A DNA stretch of 64,000 nucleotides, from assembly GCF_020252395.1 (NCBI RefSeq), contig NZ_JADCDB010000009.1, positions 1 to 64,000 on the forward strand. Direction: 5' to 3'. Source of the stretch: Aestuariivirga sp. (GTDB taxonomy: Bacteria > Pseudomonadota > Alphaproteobacteria > Rhizobiales > Aestuariivirgaceae). How positions within the stretch are numbered: the first letter of the stretch is position 1; each line of letters starts with the position of its first letter. The notes below the pieces were generated by a model. The model made no database searches and had not been told where the DNA came from. It saw nothing but the letters and a program-made list of their open reading frames with translations. Of the stretch, positions 28,994 to 38,249 are shown piece after piece. Made by a program: the position numbers and the translations under genes.

Positions 28994-29914
28994 TTATGTA
29001 TGCGACATGGTCCGGATTTCATCCTTGATCTGGTCGAGGATGCGCTTGGCCTCGCTGCCCTGCATGCGGCTGATGTCGTCCTGGTATTTGAGCAGCACGC
29101 CCAGCGTGTCGTTCACCATTTGAGGGTCGAGCGAGAGCGAGTCGAGCTCGTTCAGCGCCGTGACCCAGTCCAGCGTCTCGGCCACGCCCGGGGCCTTGTA
29201 GAGGCCGCCGCCGCGCAGCGACTGGACGAAGAGCACGACTTCCTTCGCCAGCGCATCCGGCGCCTTGGGGCGGCGGGCCTTGACGATTTCGAGCTCGCGC
29301 TTGGCATCGGGGTAGCCCACCCAGTGATAGAGGCAGCGCCGCTTCAGCGCGTCATGCACTTCGCGGGTGCGGTTGGAGGTAATGACGACGATGGGCGGTT
29401 CTTCCGCCTTGATGGTCCCGAGTTCGGGGATCGTCACCTGGAAATCCGACAGCACTTCGAGCAGGAAGGCCTCGAAGGCCTCATCCGTGCGGTCGAGTTC
29501 GTCGATGAGCAGCACCGGCGCCTGGCCCTTGGGTGCCTCCAGCGCCTGCAGCAGCGCGCGCTTGATGAGGAAGCGTTCGGCGAAGATGTCGTTGCCCAGC
29601 CGCTCGCGGTCGAGCTCGCCCGCCGCTTCCGCCAGCCGGATCTCGATCATCTGGGCGGAATAATTCCACTCATAGACGGCGGAGTTGATGTCGAGGCCCT
29701 CATAGCACTGAAGGCGGATCAGCTTGCGCCCCAAGGTCTCCGCCAGAACCTTGGCGATCTCGGTCTTGCCCACACCCGCCTCGCCCTCGAGGAACAGTGG
29801 CCGGCCCATCTTGAGCGACAGGAATACGACCGTCGCAAGGTCACGCCCCGCGATATAGCCGGTGGAGCGGAGCAACTTCACCGTCTCGTCGATGCTGGTG
29901 GGCAGTTTGGTCAT
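28994..29914 (-). CDS. coxD: MoxR family AAA+ ATPase (CoxD-like)
   Basis: A 306-residue AAA+ ATPase with Walker A FLEGEAGVGKTEIAKVLAE, Walker B VLLIDELDRTDEAFEAFL, sensor region VVITSNRTREVHDALKRRC and the MoxR-typical FQVTIPELGTIKAE. MoxR ATPases pair with vWA proteins as metal-site chaperones; here the partner is the next gene. The start at 29914 has GGAGAG upstream; an earlier frame opening at 30013 runs through the terminator hairpin and is rejected. Symbol by analogy with Oligotropha coxD. Confidence 0.92.
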   Translation of the reverse strand: MTKLPTSIDETVKLLRSTGYIAGRDLATVVFLSLKMGRPLFLEGEAGVGKTEIAKVLAETLGRKLIRLQCYEGLDINSAVYEWNYSAQMIEIRLAEAAGELDRERLGNDIFAERFLIKRALLQALEAPKGQAPVLLIDELDRTDEAFEAFLLEVLSDFQVTIPELGTIKAEEPPIVVITSNRTREVHDALKRRCLYHWVGYPDAKRELEIVKARRPKAPDALAKEVVLFVQSLRGGGLYKAPGVAETLDWVTALNELDSLSLDPQMVNDTLGVLLKYQDDISRMQGSEAKRILDQIKDEIRTMSHT

Positions 29915-29973
29915 GTGTTTCACTCTCCGGTACTTCTTCCCCCTCTCCACGAGGGGGAGGGAACCCTTCAATG

Positions 29974-30005
29974 AAAAAGGCCCGCGACCAATGCGCGGGC
30001 CTTTC
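29974..30005 (-). terminator. intrinsic terminator after the hydroxylase structural genes
   Basis: On the minus strand an 11-bp GC-rich stem (AAAGGCCCGCG with its complement, 7-base loop) is followed by a run of five T. It lies 18 bases past the stop of the medium subunit gene and ahead of the MoxR gene, so it should end or attenuate transcription of the three structural genes. Confidence 0.85.
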
Positions 30006-30022
30006 TCACGCAATCGTCAAGC

Positions 30023-30811
30023 CTACTTCGCCGCGTCGACGGCGCGCTTCGCCATGACCGTGATCAAATGCGCGCGGTATTCGGCGGAGGCGTGGAGGTC
30101 GCTGTTGAGGCCCTTCGCCGGCACCGCGGCGCCGGTAAGGGAGCCCGCGGCGAAGCCCTTGCCCAGCGCGCTTTCGAGCGCCGAGGCGCGGAACACGCCC
30201 GCACCCGCACCGGTCACCGCCACGCGCGGGCCTTCGGCGGTGTCCGCCGCGAAGACGCCGACCATGGCATAGCGCGACGCCGGGTTGGGGAACTTGGCAT
30301 AGCCCGCTTTCTTCGGGATCGGGAACTCGATCGCCGTGATCACCTCACCATCCTCAAGCGCGGTCGAGAACATGCCGGTGAAGAAGTCCTCCGCCTTGAT
30401 CTTGCGGGCATTGGTGTGGATCGTTGCGCCGAGCCCCAGGCAGGCCGAGGGATAATCCGCTGCCGGATCATTATTGGCCACCGAACCGCCGATCGTGCCC
30501 TTATGGCGCACGTGCGGGTCGCCGATGCCGCCGGCGAGCGCGGCGAGCGCCGGGATCGCCTTCTTGACGTCGGCGCTGCTGGCCACCTCGGCGTGCGTGG
30601 TGCCCGCCTTGATGACCACAGTGGCGCCCACCGCGATGCCGCTGTTCTTCAGCGCGCCCAAGTCGATGATGTCGGAGGGCGACGCGAGGCCCTGCTTCAT
30701 CGTGGGGATCAGCGTCATGCCGCCCGACATGTATTTGGCGTCGGGCTTGGCCTTGGCTGCTTTCACCGCGTCGTCAACCGAGGCGGGGCGATAGTAATTG
30801 AAGTTTTCCAT
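30023..30811 (-). CDS. coxM: FAD-binding medium subunit of molybdenum hydroxylase (CoxM family)
   Basis: A 262-residue flavoprotein subunit that passes electrons from the iron-sulfur clusters onward. FAD-contact motifs are AGGIGDPHVRHKGTIGGSVANND (the paired AGG and TIGG turns) and KYMSGGMTLIPTMKQ near the N-terminus (MENFNYYRPASVDDAVKAA). The length fits short CoxM-type subunits. It follows the large subunit gene by 18 bases and is followed by an intrinsic terminator. Symbol by family only; substrate unproven. Confidence 0.92.
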   Translation of the reverse strand: MENFNYYRPASVDDAVKAAKAKPDAKYMSGGMTLIPTMKQGLASPSDIIDLGALKNSGIAVGATVVIKAGTTHAEVASSADVKKAIPALAALAGGIGDPHVRHKGTIGGSVANNDPAADYPSACLGLGATIHTNARKIKAEDFFTGMFSTALEDGEVITAIEFPIPKKAGYAKFPNPASRYAMVGVFAADTAEGPRVAVTGAGAGVFRASALESALGKGFAAGSLTGAAVPAKGLNSDLHASAEYRAHLITVMAKRAVDAAK

Positions 30812-30829
30812 GTGTCTGGTCCTCCCGCC

Positions 30830-33196
30830 TTATTCCGCAGCCTTCTTGAGGTGCTGCATGTACTTCCACACCACGTGCGGCGTTGCCGGCATGGGCACGT
30901 CCACCACACCCAGCGCATCCGTCACCGCATTCATCACGGCCGCCGGAGAGGCGATGGCGCCCGCCTCGCCGCAGCCCTTCATGCCGAGCGGGTTCGACGG
31001 GCACGGGGTGCAGGTGAAGCCCAGCTTGTAGGACGGCACGTCGGCCGCGCGCGGCATCTGATAGTCCATGTAGGAACCGGTCAAGAGCTGGCCCGACTCC
31101 TTGTCATAGACTGCGCCTTCGGCCAGCGCCTGGCCGATGCCCTGGGTGATGCCGCCATGCACCTGGCCTTCGACGATCATCGGGTTGATGACATTGCCGA
31201 AGTCGTCAACCGCCGTGTAGTTCACGACCGTGGTGACACCGGTGTCGCCGTCGATCTCCACTTCGGCGATGTGCACGCCGGCCGGGAAGACGAAGTTGGA
31301 CGGGTCATGGAAGGCTGACTCCTTCAGGCCCGGCTCGACCTGGGCCGAGTTGAACTTGTGCGCCACATAGGCCGACAGCGCCACCTCGCCGAAGGCCATT
31401 TTCTTGTCGGTGCCCTTCACCGTGAAGGTGCCGTTCTTGAACTCGACGTCGTCGGGCGAAGACTCCATCACAGCGGCGGCGATGCGCTTCGCCTTGGCCT
31501 CGATCTTATCGAGGGCCTTGGAGATCGCCGTCATGCCCACCGCACCCGAGCGCGAGCCATAGGTGCCCATGCCGAACTGCACCTTGTCGGTGTCGCCATG
31601 AACGATCGACACATTGTTGATGTCGATGCCGAGGCGGTCCGACACGAGCTGGGCGAAAGTCGTCTCATGGCCCTGGCCGTGGCTGTGAGACCCGGTGAGG
31701 ATCTCCACCGTGCCGACTGGGTTGACGCGCACCTCAGCCGACTCCCACAGGCCCACACCGGCGCCGAGCGAACCCACCGCCGCCGACGGCGCGATGCCGC
31801 AGGCTTCGATATAGGCCGAGTAGCCCAAGCCCCGGTAATTGCCCTTGGCGGCGGAGGCCGCCTTGCGGGCGGCGAAGCCCTTCACATCGGCAATCTCCAG
31901 CGCCTTGTCGAGGGTCGCTGCATAATCGCCCGCGTCATAGCACATGATGACGGGCGTCTGATGCGGGAACTGGGTCACGAAGTTCTTCCGGCGGAACTCC
32001 GCCGGGTCCATCTTCAGCTCGCGCGCCGCGGTTTCGACGATGCGCTCCACCACATAGGTGGCTTCCGGACGGCCCGCACCGCGATAGGCGTCAACCGGGG
32101 CGGTGTTGGTATAGAGCGCGTCCACCTCGGCATAGATGTTCGGGATGTTGTACTGCCCCGACAGCAGCGTGGCATAGAGATAGGTCGGCACGCAGGACGA
32201 GAAGGTGGAGAGGTACGCCCCCATCGCCGCCTTGGTGTGAACCTTGAAGCCGATGATCTTGCCATCGGCATCGGTGGCCATTTCGGCATGGGTGACGTGG
32301 TCACGGCCATGCGCGTCGGCGAGGAAGCTTTCGGTCCGCTCGGCCGTCCACTTCACCGGGCGGCCACCCACGAACCTGGAGGCCCAGACGCAGACCACCT
32401 CTTCGGCATAGATGAAGATCTTGGAGCCGAAGCCGCCGCCCACGTCAGGGGCGATGACGCGCAGCTTGTGCTCAGGCGCCAGGCCATGGAAAGCCGAGAT
32501 CACCAGTCGCGCCACATGCGGATTCTGGCTGGTGGTGTAGAGCGTGTAGTGCTCCGCACCCGTGTCGTAACAGCCAATGGCCGCGCGCGGCTCCATGGCG
32601 TTGGGGATCAGCCGGTTGTTGACCAGGTCAATCTTGGTGATGTGCTTGGCCCGCTTGAAGGCGGCATCCGTCGCGGCCTCGTCGCCGATCGACCAGTTGT
32701 AGACGCGGTTGTCGGGCGCCACGTCATGGATCTGCGCCTTGTGGCCCATGGCGTCCGCCACGTCCACCACATGCGGCAGCACGCCGTAGTCGACCTCGAC
32801 CGCCGCGGCGGCAGCCTTGGCCTGCTCGCGGGTCTCGGCGATGACGACGGCCACGTGGTCACCCACATAGCGCACCTTGCCGAGCGCCAGGATCGGGTGC
32901 GGGCCGGCCTTCATCGGCGAGCCGTCCTTGGAGTGGATCATCCAGCCGCAGATCAGGCCACCCAGCTTGGTGGCCGCCACGTCCTCGCCGGTGAAGATGC
33001 CCACGACGCCCGGCATGTTCCTGGCCTTGGACGTGCCGATCTTGTTGATGGTGGCATGCGCATGCGGGCTGCGCACGAAATAGGCGTAGGTCTGCTTTGG
33101 CAGGTTGATGTCGTCGGTGTAGTTGCCCTTGCCGGTGAGGAAGCGATGATCTTCCTTGCGCTTGACGCGGGCGCCGATGCCGGTTCCGTTATCCAT
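30830..33196 (-). CDS. coxL: molybdopterin-binding large subunit, CO-dehydrogenase-like form II
   Basis: A 788-residue catalytic subunit holding the Mo-cytosine dinucleotide cofactor. It starts GIGARVKRKEDHRFLTGKG, typical of CoxL-like proteins. The active-site loop reads VDAYRGAGRPEATYVVER, the form II motif, instead of AYRCSFR of proven CO dehydrogenases, so it lacks the Cu/S-binding cysteine. The base-catalyst glutamate is in MKGCGEAGAIASPAAV near residue 745. Form II enzymes oxidise unknown or various substrates (aldehydes, N-heterocycles, perhaps CO). The middle gene of the S-L-M order. Confidence 0.93.
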   Translation of the reverse strand: MDNGTGIGARVKRKEDHRFLTGKGNYTDDINLPKQTYAYFVRSPHAHATINKIGTSKARNMPGVVGIFTGEDVAATKLGGLICGWMIHSKDGSPMKAGPHPILALGKVRYVGDHVAVVIAETREQAKAAAAAVEVDYGVLPHVVDVADAMGHKAQIHDVAPDNRVYNWSIGDEAATDAAFKRAKHITKIDLVNNRLIPNAMEPRAAIGCYDTGAEHYTLYTTSQNPHVARLVISAFHGLAPEHKLRVIAPDVGGGFGSKIFIYAEEVVCVWASRFVGGRPVKWTAERTESFLADAHGRDHVTHAEMATDADGKIIGFKVHTKAAMGAYLSTFSSCVPTYLYATLLSGQYNIPNIYAEVDALYTNTAPVDAYRGAGRPEATYVVERIVETAARELKMDPAEFRRKNFVTQFPHQTPVIMCYDAGDYAATLDKALEIADVKGFAARKAASAAKGNYRGLGYSAYIEACGIAPSAAVGSLGAGVGLWESAEVRVNPVGTVEILTGSHSHGQGHETTFAQLVSDRLGIDINNVSIVHGDTDKVQFGMGTYGSRSGAVGMTAISKALDKIEAKAKRIAAAVMESSPDDVEFKNGTFTVKGTDKKMAFGEVALSAYVAHKFNSAQVEPGLKESAFHDPSNFVFPAGVHIAEVEIDGDTGVTTVVNYTAVDDFGNVINPMIVEGQVHGGITQGIGQALAEGAVYDKESGQLLTGSYMDYQMPRAADVPSYKLGFTCTPCPSNPLGMKGCGEAGAIASPAAVMNAVTDALGVVDVPMPATPHVVWKYMQHLKKAAE

Positions 33197-33215
33197 ATCT
33201 TCGGTCCTCCCAAGT

Positions 33216-33680
<465 letters not shown>

Positions 33681-33934
33681 ATAGTTCCTCCCGATTTGGA
33701 CTCCCCCGGCCCGGTTCTGTGCAGTCGCGCCGTCCTGCGCCCCTGCCCGGTGCCGTGGAATTCTCTGATTGCCGGACCGCATACTCAACCGGCAATCATG
33801 AACCGTCAAGGGTGCGGCAGGCCCTGCGGCAAAGCAAAAAGTCTGATGACTCAACGATGCTGCAGCGCACACGCCAATCCGCCGCAGCCGCTTTGGCGTA
33901 AACGACCCGAAACCAGCAGCCCACGGAGACTGCC

Positions 33935-34360
33935 ATGCGCCTCATCATGTGCCTCCTCGCCGCCTTCCTGACCCTCGCGCTCCCCGCCCGCGCAGAGTCG
34001 CTCTCGCCCCAGGACGAGGCCGACTTCCGCGCCGTGATCGCCGACCAGATCGCCGCCTTCCAGGCCGATGACGGGGCCCGCGCCTACAGCCACGCCGCCC
34101 CGATGATCCGCCAGATCTTCCCCGACCCCGGCCGCTTCATGGCCATGGTGAAACAAGGCTACCAGCCGGTCTACCGCCCGCAGTCCTACAGTTTCGGCAC
34201 AGCCGGCTTCTCCGCCTCCGGCCGCCCGATCCAGCGGGTGATGATCGTCGGCCCGGACGGGCTTAATTACGAGGCCATTTACACCATGGAACGCCAGCCA
34301 GACGGCACCTGGCAGATCAACGGCTGCGCGCTGGTCAAGGCGAAGGACGTGAGCGCGTGA
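33935..34360 (+). CDS. DUF4864 domain-containing secreted protein
   Basis: A 141-residue protein. The N-terminus is a signal peptide ([20 protein letters not shown], cleavage before ESLSP). The mature part is a small cystatin/NTF2-like domain matching DUF4864 ([53 protein letters not shown]). Function unknown; found widely in alphaproteobacteria. ATG at 33935 follows a GGAGACTGCC ribosome site. Confidence 0.9.
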   Translation: MRLIMCLLAAFLTLALPARAESLSPQDEADFRAVIADQIAAFQADDGARAYSHAAPMIRQIFPDPGRFMAMVKQGYQPVYRPQSYSFGTAGFSASGRPIQRVMIVGPDGLNYEAIYTMERQPDGTWQINGCALVKAKDVSA

Positions 34361-34506
34361 CGTCAGAGTCCAATCTCAGTTCTCACCTCGCACGGACTTG
34401 ATCTGCGCATCCTCCTCAGCGCCACCGAAAAGACGCCCGGGTCACGCCTGGGCGAGTTGAAAACCGGGGATTTCGCCGGGAAGACGTCCTGAAGTAGGGT
34501 TGCACC

Positions 34507-35088
34507 ATGTCTTCCTCCAGCCGCATCTCCCGCACCTCCCTATTCACCGTCGCCGCCATCATCGCGGTCACCGCCCTCACCCTCTGGCTGATGGGCCGGG
34601 TTCCCATCTGCACCTGCGGTTACGTGAAGCTGTGGGAGGGCGTGGTGAACAGCCCCGGCAATTCCCAGCACCTCGCCGACTGGTATTCGCCCTCCCACAT
34701 CATTCACGGTTTCATTTTCTACGGCGTGCTCTGGCTCCTCGCCCGCCGCCTGCCCCTCGGCACCAGGCTTGCCATCGCCACACTCATCGAGGCCGCCTGG
34801 GAGATTTTCGAGAACACCCCCTTCATCATCAACCGCTACCGCGAGGCCACCATCTCGCTCGACTATTTCGGCGACAGCGTGCTCAATTCCGTCTCCGACC
34901 TCCTGATGATGGTTCTGGGCTTCTGGCTGGCCAGCCGCCTCCCCGTCTGGGCCACAGTGCTGACCGCCATCGCACTGGAGCTCTTCGTGGGATACATGAT
35001 CCGCGACAACCTCACCCTCAACATCATCATGCTGGTCTGGCCCCTCGACGCCATCCGCCACTGGCAAATGGGGGCCGCCCCGCAGTGA
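34507..35088 (+). CDS. DUF2585 family membrane protein
   Basis: A 193-residue inner-membrane protein of the DUF2585 (UPF0314) family. It has about four to five hydrophobic segments. Family signatures are [32 protein letters not shown] and [15 protein letters not shown]. The motif HxxHG and clustered Glu residues in the membrane part hint at metal or lipid chemistry, but no function is known. Start ATG at 34507. Confidence 0.9.
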   Translation: MSSSSRISRTSLFTVAAIIAVTALTLWLMGRVPICTCGYVKLWEGVVNSPGNSQHLADWYSPSHIIHGFIFYGVLWLLARRLPLGTRLAIATLIEAAWEIFENTPFIINRYREATISLDYFGDSVLNSVSDLLMMVLGFWLASRLPVWATVLTAIALELFVGYMIRDNLTLNIIMLVWPLDAIRHWQMGAAPQ

Positions 35089-35175
35089 CGCCGCAGGCTG
35101 GGAAAAAATGATTCACAATGTCAATCAGCAGGAAGCACTTAAGGTTTGTGTTCCTAGCATGGATTGAGGAGAAAG

Positions 35176-36156
35176 TCAAGGACTATGTTCCTTATATAAG
35201 AACGCTCGCAACGGCGATCGGGCTCTCAGCGCCGAGGGTGGCCTTCCGTAGCGGGCCCGGAAACTGCGCGAGAACAGCGGCAGCGAGGAAAAGCCGCAGG
35301 CCACCGCGATCTCCCGCATGCTCATGGTGGAATAGGTGATCAGCCGTTCCGCCTTCTCCAGTCTAAGCTTGAGGTAGAAGCCCATCGGCCGCTCGCCCAG
35401 CTTTTCGGCGAAGAGCCGCTCCATCTGGCGCACCGAGATGCCTGCCATCCCTGCGAACGCGGCGGCACCGAGCGGGTCTTCGCCCTGCTCCTCCATGGCG
35501 GTGATGATGCGAAGAAGCCGCGCATCCGTGGTGCCATAGCGCGCCGCGGCCGGAAGCCTCGCTTCGCCGGGCTGCTCGGACGACCGGTAATGCACCAGCT
35601 GGTCCGCCACCAGCACGGCCAGGGGGCGGCCCAGCAGCCGGCCGATCCAGTCCAGCATCATGTCGATGGCGGCGGCTCCGCCAGCACAGGTCATGCGGTC
35701 CCGGTCCGTCACGTGGAGAGCCTGTTCGGCCTGCACCTTGGGGAAGCTCTCGCGGAAACCCGGCAGGCTCTCCCAGTGGCAGGTGGCGCGGTAGTCATCG
35801 AGAAGGCCTGCCTGTGCAAGCAGGAAAGGGCCCGTGTCGATCGCCGCCAGCAGCACGCGCTTCCGTGCCAGGGTCTTGAGAGCCGAGAGCATGGGCCGGG
35901 TGACGCCCTTCTCCGGCTCATAGCTCGCGGAGATTACCGCCATGTCCGGTTTGCCGATGTCCGCAAGTCCGCCCGAGACCGATACGGGGATCTCGTTCGA
36001 GGCCGCCACCGGCTGTCCGTCCGCCGAGACGAAGCGCCAGGAGAAGGTGTTCGCGCCTGCGAAACGGTTGGCCACGCGCAGGGGCTCCAGTGCGCCATAG
36101 AGCGCGATCATGGAAAACTTCGGGACCAGCAGAAATGCGACGTCGTAATGGGCCAT
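35176..36156 (-). CDS. cdhR: GlxA-family AraC transcriptional regulator (CdhR-like)
   Basis: A 326-residue regulator. The N-terminal DJ-1/PfpI-like domain covers residues about 5-190 (VAFLLVPKFSMIALYGALEPLR, TCAGGAAAIDMMLDWIG), and the C-terminal AraC helix-turn-helix pair is EDPLGAAAFAGMAGISVRQ and MSMREIAVACGFSSLPLFSR. This architecture is that of CdhR, the carnitine-responsive activator of Pseudomonas, and GbdR. It is divergent from the carnitine operon over 89 bases, the classical arrangement for its regulator. Ligand assignment is inferred from context. Confidence 0.88.
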   Translation of the reverse strand: MAHYDVAFLLVPKFSMIALYGALEPLRVANRFAGANTFSWRFVSADGQPVAASNEIPVSVSGGLADIGKPDMAVISASYEPEKGVTRPMLSALKTLARKRVLLAAIDTGPFLLAQAGLLDDYRATCHWESLPGFRESFPKVQAEQALHVTDRDRMTCAGGAAAIDMMLDWIGRLLGRPLAVLVADQLVHYRSSEQPGEARLPAAARYGTTDARLLRIITAMEEQGEDPLGAAAFAGMAGISVRQMERLFAEKLGERPMGFYLKLRLEKAERLITYSTMSMREIAVACGFSSLPLFSRSFRARYGRPPSALRARSPLRAFLYKEHSP

Positions 36157-36245
36157 GGCGGAAATAGGAAAGATTCTGGCGGGAAAAGTTAAACGCGGGA
36201 TTTACCACAGGCCTAGCCTCCGCGCCACAGGATCAGGAGGATTCC

Positions 36246-37136
36246 ATGCAGCCCAAAGTCATCATCACCTGCGCGGTCACCGGAGCGGGCGACACGGTCG
36301 GCAAGCACCCGGCCATTCCGGTGACGCCGGAGCAGATCGCCAATTCCGCCCTCGAGGCGGCGGGCGCGGGGGCCACGGTGGTCCACTGCCACGTGCGTGA
36401 GCCGTCGACCGGCAAGGGCTCGCGCAAGGTCGCGTACTACGCCGAGGTGATGGAGCGCATCCGGGCGAAGAACAGGCAGGTCATCATCAATCTCACCGCC
36501 GGCATGGGCGGCGACGTGGAGGTGGGTTCGGGTGCGAAGCCCCTCGACTTCGGCCCGGGCACGGATTGCGTCGGCCCCGAGGAGCGCCTTGTCCACGTCA
36601 AGGAGCTCCGTCCCGAAATCTGCACGCTCGACTGTGGCACGCTGAACTTCGGCGATGGCAATTCCATCGTGATCCAGACCCCCACACAGCTGCGTGAACA
36701 GGCGAAGCTCATCCGGTCCTATGGCGTGAAGCCCGAAATGGAAATCTTCGACAGCGGAAACCTGTGGTTCGCCAGGCAGCTCTGTGCCGAAGGCCTGATC
36801 GATGGCCCGCCGCTGTTCCAGCTCTGCCTCGGCATTCCCTGGGGTGCCCCCTATGACACAGAGACCATGGCCTACCAGAAAGCCCAGCTCCCCGAGGGCG
36901 CCGTCTGGGCAGCCTTCGGCATCGGCCGCAACGAATTCCCCGCCGTTGCGCAGGCCGTACTGCTGGGTGGCCACGTGCGCGTCGGCCTCGAGGACAATCT
37001 TTGGCTCGAGCGCGGGGTGCATGCCTCCAACGGCACGCTGGTCGAGAAGGCCGTGAAGATTATCGAACTCCTCGGCGCCAAGGTCGCCTCGCCCGACGAG
37101 GGCCGCGAGATCCTGAAGCTTAAGCCGAGGCAGTAA
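36246..37136 (+). CDS. cdhC: beta-keto acid cleavage enzyme (3-dehydrocarnitine cleavage type)
   Basis: A 296-residue BKACE (DUF849) family protein. It uses acetyl-CoA to cleave a beta-keto acid; for 3-dehydrocarnitine the products are betainyl-CoA and acetoacetate. The N-terminus [20 protein letters not shown] and the metal-binding HCHVREP (HxH) are family hallmarks, as are ILEIFDSGN-like ([14 protein letters not shown]) and the C-terminal [15 protein letters not shown]. The next gene is L-carnitine dehydrogenase, which supports 3-dehydrocarnitine as substrate. A strong AGGAGG ribosome site. First gene of the operon. Confidence 0.93.
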   Translation: MQPKVIITCAVTGAGDTVGKHPAIPVTPEQIANSALEAAGAGATVVHCHVREPSTGKGSRKVAYYAEVMERIRAKNRQVIINLTAGMGGDVEVGSGAKPLDFGPGTDCVGPEERLVHVKELRPEICTLDCGTLNFGDGNSIVIQTPTQLREQAKLIRSYGVKPEMEIFDSGNLWFARQLCAEGLIDGPPLFQLCLGIPWGAPYDTETMAYQKAQLPEGAVWAAFGIGRNEFPAVAQAVLLGGHVRVGLEDNLWLERGVHASNGTLVEKAVKIIELLGAKVASPDEGREILKLKPRQ

Positions 37137-37149
37137 GTTACAATAAGTC

Positions 37150-37172
37150 CCCCTCCCCACAAGGAGGAGGGG
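37150..37172. repeat. GC-rich hairpin between cdhC and carnitine dehydrogenase genes
   Basis: CCCCTCC (37150-37156) pairs with GGAGGGG (37166-37172). It resembles the CCTCTCC...GGAGAGG hairpins at 40216-40351 and the TTCCCCCTC...GGGGGAGGGAA sequence near 29938-29962, so all three may be fragments of one dispersed palindrome family. Confidence 0.5.
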
Positions 37173-37200
37173 AAAACAGAACCGGCAGGGAGAAACCCAA

Positions 37201-38223
37201 ATGGCCAAGGCCGCCGCGAAAAAGAAGACCGGGAAATCCAAATCCCCCAAGATCAAGACGGTCGGCATCGCCGGCACCGGCCTGATCGGCGCGGGCTGGG
37301 CGGCGCGCCTCTTGTTCCGGGGCTATGACGTCATCGCCTATGACGTCTCGCCCGCCGCGGAGGAAAAGCTCAAGGCCCAGATCAAGACGGCCTGGCCCTC
37401 GCTCGAGGCGCTTCTCGGCAAGCCCAAGAAGAAGGGTAAGCTCTCCTTCACCACCGACTTGAAGGCGATGGCGGCTAAGGCCGGCTTCATCCACGAGGCG
37501 GCGCCCGAGCGCGAGGATCTGAAGATCAAGCTGTTCCGCGACATCGACGCCGTGGCGGCCCCGCACGTCATCATCGCGTCCTCCTCCTCGGGCTTCCTGC
37601 CGACCAACCTGCAGAGCCAGTGCCAGCACCCGGAGCGCGTGGTGATCGGCCACCCGTTCAATCCGGTCTACCTGCTGCCCCTCGTCGAGCTCGTGCCCGG
37701 CGAGAAGACCTCGGCCGAGGCCATGGACCGCGCGGCCCAATACTTCGAGGCCATCGGCATGCATGTGCTGCGGCTGAAGAAGGAGATCATGGGCTATATC
37801 TGCGATCGCCTGCAGGAAGCTCTGTGGCGCGAGGCGCTGCACATCCTCAACAAGGACATCGGCACGACGGCCGACATCGACGACTCGATCGTCTATTCCG
37901 CCGGCATGCGTTGGGCCTTCATGGGCTCGTTCCTGACCTATCATGTGGCCGGCGGACCGGGGGGCATGCGCGACTTCATCAAGCAGTTCGACCCGGCACT
38001 GGAGCTGGACTGGACCGACCTCAAGTTCCCGAAGTGGAACGAGGCGCTGGAAACGCGCTTGGTCGAGGGTTGCGAAGCTCAGGCCCAAGGGCGCAAGGTC
38101 TCCGAGATCGAGGCCAAGCGCAACGCCGTGCTGGTGGACATGATGAAACTGTTCAAGAAGCACAAGATCGGCTCTGGCATGGTTCTGGACCGTGAAGTGA
38201 AAGCGCGCAAGAAGAAGGCCTGA
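37201..38223 (+). CDS. lcdH: L-carnitine 3-dehydrogenase
   Basis: A 340-residue NAD-dependent enzyme of the 3-hydroxyacyl-CoA dehydrogenase superfamily that oxidises L-carnitine to 3-dehydrocarnitine. The NAD site is VGIAGTGLIGAGWAARLL. Carnitine-dehydrogenase features include FIHEAAPEREDLKIKLF, the catalytic His in VVIGHPFNPVYLLPLVELV, and MRWAFMGSFLTYHVAGGPGG. The N-terminus carries an extra Lys-rich stretch (AKAAAKKKTGKSKSPK) and the C-terminus another (KARKKKA), unlike Pseudomonas homologues. Upstream cdhC acts on its product. Confidence 0.94.
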   Translation: MAKAAAKKKTGKSKSPKIKTVGIAGTGLIGAGWAARLLFRGYDVIAYDVSPAAEEKLKAQIKTAWPSLEALLGKPKKKGKLSFTTDLKAMAAKAGFIHEAAPEREDLKIKLFRDIDAVAAPHVIIASSSSGFLPTNLQSQCQHPERVVIGHPFNPVYLLPLVELVPGEKTSAEAMDRAAQYFEAIGMHVLRLKKEIMGYICDRLQEALWREALHILNKDIGTTADIDDSIVYSAGMRWAFMGSFLTYHVAGGPGGMRDFIKQFDPALELDWTDLKFPKWNEALETRLVEGCEAQAQGRKVSEIEAKRNAVLVDMMKLFKKHKIGSGMVLDREVKARKKKA

Positions 38224-38249
38224 GACAGTCAGCCATCGGGAGGAACGAC

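Noticed and set aside
29915-30013. N-terminal extension of the MoxR ATPase
   Set aside because: The extra 33 codons run through an intrinsic terminator hairpin, and a proper ribosome site precedes the ATG at 29914.
30830-33196. Calling the enzyme a true CO dehydrogenase
   Set aside because: The active-site loop is AYRGAGR and lacks the Cys of AYRCSFR, so only family membership can be stated.
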